Shown here: piece by piece, positions 1 to 7,182 of the stretch
Position numbering within the stretch: position 1 is the first letter of the stretch
Layout of the letters: the number at the start of each line of letters is the position of its first letter
NCBI RefSeq assembly: GCF_000719975.1
Contig: NZ_JOIJ01000030.1
Span: forward strand, 1-25,933
Source of the DNA: Prauserella rugosa
GTDB lineage: Bacteria > Actinomycetota > Actinomycetes > Mycobacteriales > Pseudonocardiaceae
DNA length: 25,933 nt
Direction: 5' to 3'
Notes under the pieces: model-generated
What the model was told of the DNA's origin: nothing
The model's input: only the letters and a program-made list of their open reading frames with translations
Database searches by the model: none
Made by a program: the position numbers and the translations under genes

Positions 1-188
1 GGCCACGCGCTAGCTCAAAGAAACCCCAAAAACGGGGCAAAACAACAAAACAAAACTTACAAAGCACACTGTTGAGTTCTCAAACAACACACACTTGGTT
101 GTATCGCCAGTCCGGCCCGGAGCGCCATCAACCGCAGGAACTTATCTCAAGGAGAAGTCGTTCTGAGTTGTGGCCGCTTGAGGGCCGA
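1..188 (-). promoter_or_regulatory. rRNA operon leader (5' of a 16S rRNA gene off the left edge)
   Basis: Read on the minus strand, this stretch contains the actinobacterial pre-16S leader hallmark TGTTTGAGAACTCAACAGTG at about 71-90, followed by a T- and G-rich tract and a CCCC-TTTTT-GGGG-like element running to base 1. In mycobacteria and relatives this signature lies between the rRNA promoter and the 16S gene and takes part in antitermination and RNase III processing. The 16S gene itself is not in the window. Identification rests on recognising the conserved leader and on the promoter just upstream. Confidence 0.82.
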
Positions 189-194
189 CCAGGA

Positions 195-223
195 ACTCTA
201 CCCGGTCCGTCTCGCGGGGTCAA
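195..223 (-). promoter_or_regulatory. rRNA operon promoter (-35 TTGACC, -10 TAGAGT)
   Basis: On the minus strand the hexamers TTGACC (218-223) and TAGAGT (195-200) are separated by exactly 17 bases. This is a near-consensus vegetative sigma factor promoter, pointing towards the leader at 71-90. Transcription should start near base 188. It is one of the two strongest promoters visible in the window, fitting rRNA expression. Confidence 0.8.
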
Positions 224-278
224 CCCCCGCCTCGTCCCGGCCGCTCCCTGGCGACAAAGAGAAGATTACACGTCCCGC

Positions 279-308
279 GGACCCCTCGAACAAGGGGGGT
301 CCCTTTTT
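279..308 (+). terminator. hairpin with T-tract between glnA2 and the rRNA promoter
   Basis: GGACCCC (279-285) pairs with GGGGTCC (296-302) and is followed on the plus strand by TTTTT (304-308). The T-tract makes it a plus-strand intrinsic terminator, yet no plus-strand gene lies upstream. On the minus strand the same stem falls just after the glnA2 stop and could end that transcript without a U-tract, which is common in actinobacteria. It would insulate the rRNA promoter from glnA2 read-through. Confidence 0.55.
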
Positions 309-321
309 GCGAATCCCCAGG

Positions 322-1665
322 TCAGAGCACCGGAAGCAGCGTCCGCAGCTCGTACGGCGTGACCTCACTGCGGTAACCGTCCCACTCGGTGCGCTTATTC
401 CGCAGGAAGAAGTCGAAGACGTGCTCGCCCAGCGCCTCGGGCAGCAGCTCCGAGTTCTCCATCTCGGCGAGCGCCTCCCCCAGGTTCTGCGGCAGCTGCT
501 TGTAGCCGGCGGCCTTCCGCTCGGTCTCGGACAGCGCCCAGATGTCGTCCTCGGCCGCCGGCGGCAGCTCGTAACCCTTCTCGATGCCCCGGAGGCCGGC
601 GGCGAGGATCACCGAGTAGGCCAGGTACGGGTTGCACGCGGAGTCGAGTGTGCGGATCTCGACCCGCCTCGACGACGCCTTGCCCGGCGAGTACATCGGG
701 ACCCGGACGAGCGCCGACCGGTTGGCCCGGCCCCACGACACCGTCGTCGGCGCCTCGCCACCCACGATCAGCCGCTTGTACGAGTTGACCCACTGGTTCG
801 TCACGGCGGAGATCTCGCGCGCGTGGAACAGCAGTCCCGCGACGAAGGCCTTACCCGTCTCCGACAGCTCGTACGGGTCCTCGGGGTCGTAGAAGGCGTT
901 GCGGTCGCCCTCGAACAGCGACACGTGGGTGTGCATGCCCGAGCCCGGGTACTGCGTGAACGGCTTGGGCATGAACGTCGCACGCACGCCCTGCGTGAGC
1001 GCGACCTCCTTGACCACGTACCGGAACGTCATCACGTTGTCGGCCATCGTCAGGGCGTCGGCGTAACGCAGGTCGATCTCCTGCTGACCCGGCGCACCCT
1101 CGTGGTGGCTGAACTCCACGGAGATGCCCATGGCCTCGAGCGCCTCGATGGCGTGCCTGCGGAAATGGGTCGCCGTGGCGTGGCTGGCCTGGTCGAAGTA
1201 GCCGCCGTTGTCCGCGGGAGTCGGCTCCCTTCCGTCCTCGGGCAGTCCCTGGAGGAGGTAGAACTCGATCTCCGGGTGCACGTAGCAGGTGAAGCCGGCC
1301 TCGCCCGCCTTGGACAGCTGGCGCCGCAGCACGTGCCGCGGGTCGGCCCACGACGGCGAACCGTCGGGCATCGCGATGTCACAGAACATCCGCGCCGAAT
1401 AGTGCCCACCCTCGGGTTGTTCCCAGGGCAGAACCTGGAACGTCGACGGGTCGGGCTTGGCGACCATGTCCGATTCGTAGACACGCGCGAAGCCTTCGAT
1501 CGCGGAGCCGTCGAAGCCGATGCCCTCGGAGAACGCACCCTCGAGCTCCGCGGGCGCGATCGCCACCGACTTGAGATAGCCGAGCACGTCGGTGAACCAG
1601 AGCCGCACGAAACGAATGTCGCGCTCTTCGAGTGTGCGCAGCACGAACTCCTGCTGACGATCCAT
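322..1665 (-). CDS. glnA2: glutamine synthetase, type I, GlnA2-like
   Basis: ATP-dependent ligation of ammonia to glutamate in the cytoplasm, forming glutamine; type I enzymes are dodecamers. The 447-residue protein starts MDRQQEFVLRTLEERDIRF, the N-terminus typical of mycobacterial GlnA2 rather than GlnA1. Visible family motifs are FDGSAIEGF (loop near the N-terminus), HPEIEFYL (metal ligands), EGAPGQQEID, the ATP-binding KPF..YPGSGMHTHVSL, NSYKRL, and RVEIRTLDSACNPYLAYS near the C-terminal third. The length fits the short GS type I class. The start is ATG; a TAGGGT box seven bases upstream suggests a leaderless message. It lies directly upstream of an rRNA promoter, and its neighbourhood (Hip1-like hydrolase, panB) resembles the mycobacterial glnA2 region. 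A tyrosine in KGYELPP lies where adenylylated enzymes are modified; whether it is used cannot be told. Confidence 0.95.
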   Translation of the reverse strand: MDRQQEFVLRTLEERDIRFVRLWFTDVLGYLKSVAIAPAELEGAFSEGIGFDGSAIEGFARVYESDMVAKPDPSTFQVLPWEQPEGGHYSARMFCDIAMPDGSPSWADPRHVLRRQLSKAGEAGFTCYVHPEIEFYLLQGLPEDGREPTPADNGGYFDQASHATATHFRRHAIEALEAMGISVEFSHHEGAPGQQEIDLRYADALTMADNVMTFRYVVKEVALTQGVRATFMPKPFTQYPGSGMHTHVSLFEGDRNAFYDPEDPYELSETGKAFVAGLLFHAREISAVTNQWVNSYKRLIVGGEAPTTVSWGRANRSALVRVPMYSPGKASSRRVEIRTLDSACNPYLAYSVILAAGLRGIEKGYELPPAAEDDIWALSETERKAAGYKQLPQNLGEALAEMENSELLPEALGEHVFDFFLRNKRTEWDGYRSEVTPYELRTLLPVL

Positions 1666-1672
1666 GGGCGCG

Positions 1673-1678
1673 ACCCTA
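1673..1678 (-). promoter_or_regulatory. glnA2 -10 box (leaderless candidate)
   Basis: TAGGGT on the minus strand ends seven bases before the glnA2 ATG. No Shine-Dalgarno sequence precedes that ATG, so transcription starting at or next to the A of the start codon is the simplest reading. No convincing -35 box was seen. Confidence 0.45.
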
Positions 1679-1689
1679 TGCGGACCGTG

Positions 1690-1926
1690 TTAACGGGATG
1701 TTTCGGGGCTTGCGGTGCAGCGCCCGGACGTGACCCCGATCGACGGCGGCCACACCGCGGCGCGTCCGCATCGTGCGCACTGCGGGTGCCTCGCCGGCCA
1801 GGTGATCATGCACGAAAACCGCGGGCCGACCTCCACGGCGGTCCCGGCGACGGTCACGTCCGGCACCCGGGAGACGAGCACCCCGGCCCACCCGATCGGA
1901 TCACCGAGCCGAAACGCATCCGGCAC
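1690..1926 (-). CDS. possible small Cys-containing protein upstream of glnA2
   Basis: A minus-strand frame of 78 codons from a GTG at 1926 (alternatively 59 codons from the GTG at 1866) ends in TAA 24 bases before glnA2. Its codons favour G or C in third position. The product contains a WPARHPQCARCGRAAVWPP stretch and a further Cys near the end, so it could bind a metal. There is no clear ribosome binding site, the open frame continues far upstream through the lipoprotein region (a warning sign in GC-rich DNA), and I do not recognise a family. It is listed because the 409 bases between glnA2 and the lipoprotein otherwise hold only promoters and a tandem repeat. Confidence 0.28.
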   Translation of the reverse strand: MPDAFRLGDPIGWAGVLVSRVPDVTVAGTAVEVGPRFSCMITWPARHPQCARCGRAAVWPPSIGVTSGRCTASPETSR

Positions 1927-1962
1927 ACACTGCCCGGCACAGAGGGACAGCGGCGCCGACGG

Positions 1963-2062
1963 TGGCCGGCCCGTCGCCCGACCCCCCAAGGATGCGCTCC
2001 GCGCAGCAGTGGCCAGCCCCTCGCCCGACCACCACCCCACAAGGATGCGCTCCGCGCAGCAG
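1963..2062 (+). repeat. tandem duplication of about 50 bp upstream of the lipoprotein gene
   Basis: Unit one (1963-2009) and unit two (2010-2062) both run TGGCC(G/A)GCCC(G/C)TCGCCCGACC and end in AAGGATGCGCTCCGCGCAGC plus AG. The last 23 bases are identical (1988-2010 and 2041-2063). Unit two has six extra bases in its middle. The second copy abuts the putative -10 box of the lipoprotein gene, so the duplication may alter its promoter. Confidence 0.8.
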
Positions 2063-2068
2063 TATCTT
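2063..2068 (+). promoter_or_regulatory. lipoprotein gene -10 box (leaderless candidate)
   Basis: TATCTT lies six bases before the ATG at 2075. The absence of a ribosome binding site at that ATG and the spacing fit a leaderless start. Confidence 0.45.
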
Positions 2069-2074
2069 CTGGGC

Positions 2075-2896
2075 ATGTTCCGGCGGATTGCGATCGTCAC
2101 GGCCTCAGTACTCGCGCTCACCGCGGGATGCACCTCCCAGCCGGAGGAGCCGGAGCACGAACCGTCCGGATCCGCACTCGTCCGGGACGCCTCCTCGTCG
2201 CTGAAGGACCTCACCAGCGTCCAGTTCGACCTGCGTACGCAGGGAGCGCTCGAGGGCTTCCCGATCCGTTCCCTCCAGGGCGCCGCCACGCGGGACGGCC
2301 GCGCGTTCGGCGACGTCGACATGCAACTGCCGACCGAGCGCGTCCAATACGAGTTCGCCATGGGCCAGGACCGCGCCACCCCGCCCGCAGGCGCCCGCGA
2401 CACCGAGCCGGGCACCGACCCGAACTCGGGCACCGAAGGAACCGGCACCGGGGACACCGGCACCCAGGACACCGAAGACGCCAAAGACACCGAGGTCACG
2501 CTGACCGACTCCGAGGACGAGACGACGACGGCGTCCCTCCCGGAACGGTTCACGCCCGGCAGCCTGCTGGGCCGTGACGGAGGACTGCGTGCCCTCCTCG
2601 GCGACGCCACCGACCTCAGCACCGAGAGCCGCGAGGACATCGACGACGTCCCTGCCTACCGCGTCAGCGCGCGCATCCCGCAGGACAAGATGTCCGAACT
2701 GCTGCCCGGCGTGCCCGGCGACGTCGCCGCGAAGTTCTGGGTGAGCGACGACGCCGACCGCACGCTGCTGCGCGTGTGGCTCCAGGTTCCCCCGCGCACG
2801 CCGAACGAGGGTGCCGTGCTGATCGAGCTCGGCCTCACCGAGCACAACCAGCCGGTCACCACCTCGAGCGCGGCACCCACCCCGTCCGACGGCTGA
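2075..2896 (+). CDS. LppX/LprAFG-like lipoprotein
   Basis: Predicted exported, lipid-anchored protein of 273 residues. A signal peptide (MFRRIAIVTASVLALTAGC) ends in a lipobox LTAGC with Cys19. The following domain (SALVRDASSSLKDLTSVQFDLRTQG.., then VPAYRVSARIPQDKMSELLPG.., FWVSDD..LLRVWLQVPP) matches the layout of the LppX/LprG family. Those proteins have a hydrophobic pocket and shuttle lipids or glycolipids from the membrane to the cell envelope in mycobacteria. Residues about 98-155 form a hydrophilic Thr/Gly/Asp/Glu-rich insert not expected in the compact family fold. The ATG at 2075 is chosen because it begins the signal peptide; an in-frame ATG at 2045 would add ten residues. The gene converges on the Hip1-like hydrolase with 28 bases between stops. 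Confidence 0.8.
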   Translation: MFRRIAIVTASVLALTAGCTSQPEEPEHEPSGSALVRDASSSLKDLTSVQFDLRTQGALEGFPIRSLQGAATRDGRAFGDVDMQLPTERVQYEFAMGQDRATPPAGARDTEPGTDPNSGTEGTGTGDTGTQDTEDAKDTEVTLTDSEDETTTASLPERFTPGSLLGRDGGLRALLGDATDLSTESREDIDDVPAYRVSARIPQDKMSELLPGVPGDVAAKFWVSDDADRTLLRVWLQVPPRTPNEGAVLIELGLTEHNQPVTTSSAAPTPSDG

Positions 2897-2924
2897 GCCA
2901 CGCGCGGCACGGAGCGCCGACGCG

Positions 2925-4493
2925 TCAGCCGCTGCAGCGTTTGCCCTCCGGCGGCAGCGTGCCGTCGATGAGGTAGTCCGCCCCCGCGTCGTCGACGCAG
3001 CCGTTGCCCTGCAGGAACACCGTGTGCTGGTTGCCCTCGAAGGTCAGCAGCCTTCCGTTCATCGCCTTCGCCAGCCGCACGCCCGCCTGGTACGGCGTCG
3101 CGGGGTCGTTGGTGGTCGAGATGACGAGTGCGGGCGGCACGTCGTCGACGTTCGGCAGGTGCGGCTCGGAGGTGTTGTCCACGGGCCAGAACGCGCAGGC
3201 GTCCCGCGCCGACGACGGCTCGGTGCCCGGGTCGAGGAACGGCGCCACCTCGGCGTAACGGCTCTGGGCCTCGCGAATCTCGTCGGGGTCGTCGACGGGC
3301 GGGTCGTCGACACATCGGATGGCCATGAACGCGTCCTGGGTGTTGGCGTACTCGCCGGACGGCTCGCGTTCGTTGTAGAGGTCGGCCAGCCCCATCAACG
3401 TCGACCCCTGGCCGCGGGACAGTTCGGAGAGTCCCTTCCGCAGCTGCGGCCACATGTTCTCGGAGTAGAGCGCCTGGATGGTGCCGGTGGTCGCGTCGTC
3501 GTACGACAGCTGCCTGCCGCCTCCGGCGTCCACGGGGTCGTCGAGCAGCGGACGCACGAGGTCCTGGTAGGCCTTCGTCGGATCGCCCTTCAGCGGGCAG
3601 TCGCCACGCTCGGCGCACCACGACGCGAACTCCTCGAACGACGCACCGAACCCCTCCCCCTGCGAGACCAGCGACTCGACCGAGTCCTCCTCCGGGTCGA
3701 GTGCACCGTCCAGCACGAGAGCGCGCACGTTGCGCGGGAACTGTTCGGCGTAGGTGTAGCCGATACGCGTTCCGTACGAGTAGCCGAGATAGCTGAGCTT
3801 GCGGTCACCGAGCGCCGAGCGGAGCACGTCCATGTCCTTGACGACGTCGCGGGTGCCGAGGTGGGCGAGCATCTCCTTGCCGTGGTCGGTGCGCTGCGCG
3901 CACTTGTCGGCGAACTCGCGTTCCTCGCGTTCGGCCTGCCGCACGCCCTGCGGGCTGCCGTCGTACTCGGCGTCATCGGCGCGGTCGGCGTCGCGTTCGT
4001 CGGGGGTGAGGCATTCGACGGCCGGTTCGCTCGCCCCCACACCGCGCGGGTCGAACCCGACGAGGTCGAAGCGCTGGCCGATCGCCGTGTCGGCGACCTG
4101 GCCCGCCATCGACGCCGCGTTGAGCATTCCGGACGCCCCCGGACCACCGGGGTTGATCACCAGCGAACCGACGCGGTTGTCCTCGTCCTCCGCCTGGTGC
4201 CGCAGCAGTCCGACGGTGATGGTGGTGCCGTCGGGCTCGTCGTAGTTCAGCGGCACCGTCAGCCGCGCGCACTCCAGCCCGTCGCCACCGAACAGCGACC
4301 GCGACATGTCCGTCGTCGCGTACGGGTCGCACTCGCCCCAGTCGAGGGACTGCGCGTAGAACCGGTCCAGCCCGTCGGGAACGGGTCCGACGGGCCCGCT
4401 GCGGTCGGATTCGTCCGAGGAGCAGGCGGTCGTCAACCCGCCCAAGGCGAGTACACAGGTGGCGAGAGCCAGGTAGCGTTCAACGGAAGGCAC
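2925..4493 (-). CDS. secreted alpha/beta hydrolase lipoprotein, Hip1/TAP-type peptidase (S33-like)
   Basis: Likely cell-envelope serine hydrolase or peptidase. From the GTG at 4493 it has 522 residues, starting with a signal peptide (VPSVERYLALATCVLALGGL) and a lipobox-like LTTAC with Cys24. The fold signals are the oxyanion region NPGGPG, nucleophile elbow GYSYG (Ser239), STTNDPATPY (Asp463) and NQHTVF (His490), in the order of the TAP/Hip1 family whose C-terminal cap carries the last two. Mycobacterial Hip1 (CaeA) is an envelope serine protease encoded next to glnA2 and panB, so context agrees. A GTG at 4538 would add 15 residues but would nearly abut the divergent secA2 start; 4493 gives a better signal peptide. 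Substrate specificity cannot be read from the sequence. Confidence 0.85.
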   Translation of the reverse strand: MPSVERYLALATCVLALGGLTTACSSDESDRSGPVGPVPDGLDRFYAQSLDWGECDPYATTDMSRSLFGGDGLECARLTVPLNYDEPDGTTITVGLLRHQAEDEDNRVGSLVINPGGPGASGMLNAASMAGQVADTAIGQRFDLVGFDPRGVGASEPAVECLTPDERDADRADDAEYDGSPQGVRQAEREEREFADKCAQRTDHGKEMLAHLGTRDVVKDMDVLRSALGDRKLSYLGYSYGTRIGYTYAEQFPRNVRALVLDGALDPEEDSVESLVSQGEGFGASFEEFASWCAERGDCPLKGDPTKAYQDLVRPLLDDPVDAGGGRQLSYDDATTGTIQALYSENMWPQLRKGLSELSRGQGSTLMGLADLYNEREPSGEYANTQDAFMAIRCVDDPPVDDPDEIREAQSRYAEVAPFLDPGTEPSSARDACAFWPVDNTSEPHLPNVDDVPPALVISTTNDPATPYQAGVRLAKAMNGRLLTFEGNQHTVFLQGNGCVDDAGADYLIDGTLPPEGKRCSG

Positions 4494-4540
4494 AGGGTGA
4501 TCGTGCCATCGCAGGACGAGGACGAGATGGGAGACCACGC
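4494..4540. promoter_or_regulatory. 47-bp divergent start region of Hip1-like hydrolase and secA2
   Basis: Both genes must start transcription within or very near this short stretch, or their promoters lie inside the opposite coding sequences. Only the secA2 ribosome binding site (GGGAGA, 4529-4534) is clear. No good -35/-10 pair was seen on either strand. Confidence 0.4.
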
Positions 4541-7132
4541 GTGGCGTTGATGAGCCGGGTGAGCAAACGGTTGCGCAGGATCATCCAGCGCCCGGCGAGC
4601 GTGGAGCTGACGCGGTACGAGGCGCTCCTGCCGCGGATCGAGAAGCGCGAGCCGGAACTGGAGAAGCTCGACGACGCCGAGCTCACCGAAACCGCCACCG
4701 CACTGCGTACGCAGCTGGCCGACAAGGGCCTCGGCGACGACCAGCTCGTCGAGGTGTGTGCCCTCGGCAGGGAGGCCGCGCGGCGCGGACTCGACGAGCG
4801 GGCCTTCGACGTGCAGCTGCTCGGCACGATGGGGCTGCTGACCGGACACGTCGTGCAGATGCAGACCGGTGAGGGCAAGACGCTCGCGGGCGCGCTCGCC
4901 GCGGCCGGGTACGCGTTGCAGGGCAAGCGCGTGCACGTCATCTCGGTCAACGACTACCTCGCCCGCCGCGACGCCGAGTGGATGCGCCCGGTCTACGACC
5001 TGCTGGGCGTGTCGGTCGGCTGGGTCGAGCCCGCGCTCGAAGCAGCCGAGCGACGCGAGGCCTACGCGGCCGAGGTCTGCTACGGAGCGGTCAGCGAGAT
5101 CGGCTTCGACGTCCTGCGCGACCGCCTGGTCACCGACGCCGACGAGGCGGCCCAGCCGGAGCCGGAGGTCGCGATCGTCGACGAGGCCGACTCGGTGCTC
5201 GTCGACGAGGCACGCGTGCCGCTCGTCATGGCGGGCTCGGTCGACGCGGGGGTCGCCGACATGGAGGTCGCCAACATCGTCCGCAGGCTCCGGGTGGGCC
5301 TGCACTACGAGACCGACCCCGACGGCCGCAACGCGTGGCTGACCACGGCGGGCGCCTCGATCGTCGAGAAGGCGCTGGGCGGCATCGACCTGTACGCCGA
5401 GGACGGCGCCGACCGCCTCGCCGCGGTCAACGTGGCACTGCACGCCCACGCCCTGCTCACCCGCGACGTCGACTACCTGGTGCGGGACGGCAAGGTCCAG
5501 CTGATCAACTCCTCGCGCGGACGGGTCGCCGAACTGCAGCGCTGGCCCGACGGTCTGCAGGCCGCCGTCGAGGCCAAGGAGCAGCTGCCGCCCTCCGACC
5601 GCGGCGAGATCCTCGACTCGATCACCGTGCAGGCACTCATCGCGCGCTATCCGCAGGTGGCGGGCATGACGGGCACCGCGGTGGCCGTCGCCGAACAACT
5701 GCGCGAGTTCTACGAGCTCGAGGTCGCGGTGATCCCGCCGAACACGCCGAACGTGCGCTCCGACAGCCCGGACCGCATCTTCGCGGCGCCGAACAACAAG
5801 CTGCGCGCCATCGTGAAGGAGATCGAGGAGGTCCACGAGACCGGGCGGCCGATCCTCGTCGGCACCCAGGACGTGGCCGAATCCGAGGAGCTGGCCGAGA
5901 AACTGGAGAAGGCCGGGCTGCCGTGCGTCGTGCTCAACGCGCGCAACGACGCCGAGGAGGCCGCGATCATCGCCGAGGCCGGCACCTACGAACGCATCAC
6001 GGTGTCGACACAGATGGCAGGACGCGGCACCGACATCCGGCTCGGCGGCGCCGACGGGTCCGACCGGGAGCGGGTCGCCGAACTGGGTGGACTGCACGTC
6101 ATCGGCACCGCGCGGTACCCGAGCAGCCGGCTCGACGATCAGCTGCGCGGACGGGCGGGCCGGCAGGGCGACCCGGGCAGTTCCGTGTTCTTCGCGAGCC
6201 TGAACGACGAACTGGTGCTCGCCAACGCCCCCGACGTGCCCGAGGGGATCGCGGCCGACGAGGAGACCGGCGAGGTCACCGACCCGGCCGCGCAGCGGCA
6301 GATCAACCACGCCCAGCGCGTCGCCGAGGGCGTCGACCTGGAGATCCACCGCAACACGTGGCGGTACACGCGGCTGATCGAGCACCAGCGCTCCGAGCTG
6401 CTGACCTGGCGCGACGAGGTGCTGCGCACCGACGCGGCGAAGGACCTGCTGCTCGTTCCCGAGGACTCCGGCCAGACCGGCGACGAGGCGGGCAGGGCCG
6501 GCAAGGGCCGCAAGAACGCCAAGGACCCTAAGAACTCCGACGCCGCCGAGGACGCCAAAGAAGCCGAGGAAGCCGGGGACATCACGGATTCCGAGGACGC
6601 CGACGCCACTGCGACCGGCGACAACTCCCCCGGCTACGGCATGGACGAGATCGAGTCCGAGACCGAGTCCGAGTCCGAGGCCGCCACGAAGGCCGAGCCC
6701 GCGCGGCCGGCCACGCTCACCGCGAGCCGGATCGAGGAACTCACCGACAAGCTCGGCGAGGCCGAACTGACCTCGGTGTGCAGGCGGATCATGCTGTATC
6801 ACCTCGACCAGCTCTGGGCCGATCACCTCGCGTTCCTCAACAACGTGCGCGAGACGATCCACCTGCGCGCGATGGCCAGGGAACAGCCGCTCGACGAGTT
6901 CCACCGCGCGGCGATCCCCGAGTTCCACAAGATCCGCGGGGAGGCCGAGAAGCGCTCGAGGAAGACGCTGGCCGAGGCCGACATCACCGCCGACGGACTG
7001 GACCTCGCCGCGGCGGGCGTGCGCAGGCCGACCTCGACGTGGACGTACCTGGTGCAGGACAACCCGTTCGACTCGGACGCCGAGCAGGCGCTCAAGAAGG
7101 TCCGCGGGATGTTGCGCAAGAAACGGTCGTGA
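4541..7132 (+). CDS. secA2: accessory Sec translocase ATPase SecA2
   Basis: Motor ATPase that drives export of a subset of proteins through the SecYEG channel. It has 863 residues. Walker A is QTGEGKT (residues 108-114), Walker B/DEAD is VAIVDEADSVL, and the second helicase half has QMAGRGTDIRLGG and RGRAGRQGDPGSS. The scaffold region (LYHLDQLWADHLAFLNNVRE) follows. It lacks the C-terminal Cys-rich zinc tail of housekeeping SecA, which with its length and sequence marks the actinobacterial SecA2 type. Residues about 640-722 form an unusual Glu/Asp/Lys/Ser-rich insert before the scaffold. The start is GTG with GGGAGA six bases upstream; the in-frame ATG at 4550 is poorly spaced. It is divergent from the Hip1-like hydrolase, with only 47 bases between starts. 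Confidence 0.92.
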   Translation: MALMSRVSKRLRRIIQRPASVELTRYEALLPRIEKREPELEKLDDAELTETATALRTQLADKGLGDDQLVEVCALGREAARRGLDERAFDVQLLGTMGLLTGHVVQMQTGEGKTLAGALAAAGYALQGKRVHVISVNDYLARRDAEWMRPVYDLLGVSVGWVEPALEAAERREAYAAEVCYGAVSEIGFDVLRDRLVTDADEAAQPEPEVAIVDEADSVLVDEARVPLVMAGSVDAGVADMEVANIVRRLRVGLHYETDPDGRNAWLTTAGASIVEKALGGIDLYAEDGADRLAAVNVALHAHALLTRDVDYLVRDGKVQLINSSRGRVAELQRWPDGLQAAVEAKEQLPPSDRGEILDSITVQALIARYPQVAGMTGTAVAVAEQLREFYELEVAVIPPNTPNVRSDSPDRIFAAPNNKLRAIVKEIEEVHETGRPILVGTQDVAESEELAEKLEKAGLPCVVLNARNDAEEAAIIAEAGTYERITVSTQMAGRGTDIRLGGADGSDRERVAELGGLHVIGTARYPSSRLDDQLRGRAGRQGDPGSSVFFASLNDELVLANAPDVPEGIAADEETGEVTDPAAQRQINHAQRVAEGVDLEIHRNTWRYTRLIEHQRSELLTWRDEVLRTDAAKDLLLVPEDSGQTGDEAGRAGKGRKNAKDPKNSDAAEDAKEAEEAGDITDSEDADATATGDNSPGYGMDEIESETESESEAATKAEPARPATLTASRIEELTDKLGEAELTSVCRRIMLYHLDQLWADHLAFLNNVRETIHLRAMAREQPLDEFHRAAIPEFHKIRGEAEKRSRKTLAEADITADGLDLAAAGVRRPTSTWTYLVQDNPFDSDAEQALKKVRGMLRKKRS

Positions 7133-7170
7133 TCCGCGCCGGTCGCGCACCCGCGGGCACGTGGGTGCGC

Positions 7171-7176
7171 GACAAT
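7171..7176 (+). promoter_or_regulatory. nadE -10 box (leaderless candidate)
   Basis: GACAAT sits six bases before the nadE ATG in the string GTGCGCGACAATGGCCGT. Nearly the same string precedes the BtuF-like gene on the other strand (12281-12286), which supports a real promoter type. Confidence 0.5.
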
Positions 7177-7182
7177 GGCCGT

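Noticed and set aside
178..2577. A 799-codon plus-strand open frame opposite glnA2
   Set aside because: Shadow of glnA2 and of the lipoprotein gene, running through the rRNA promoter; no domain.
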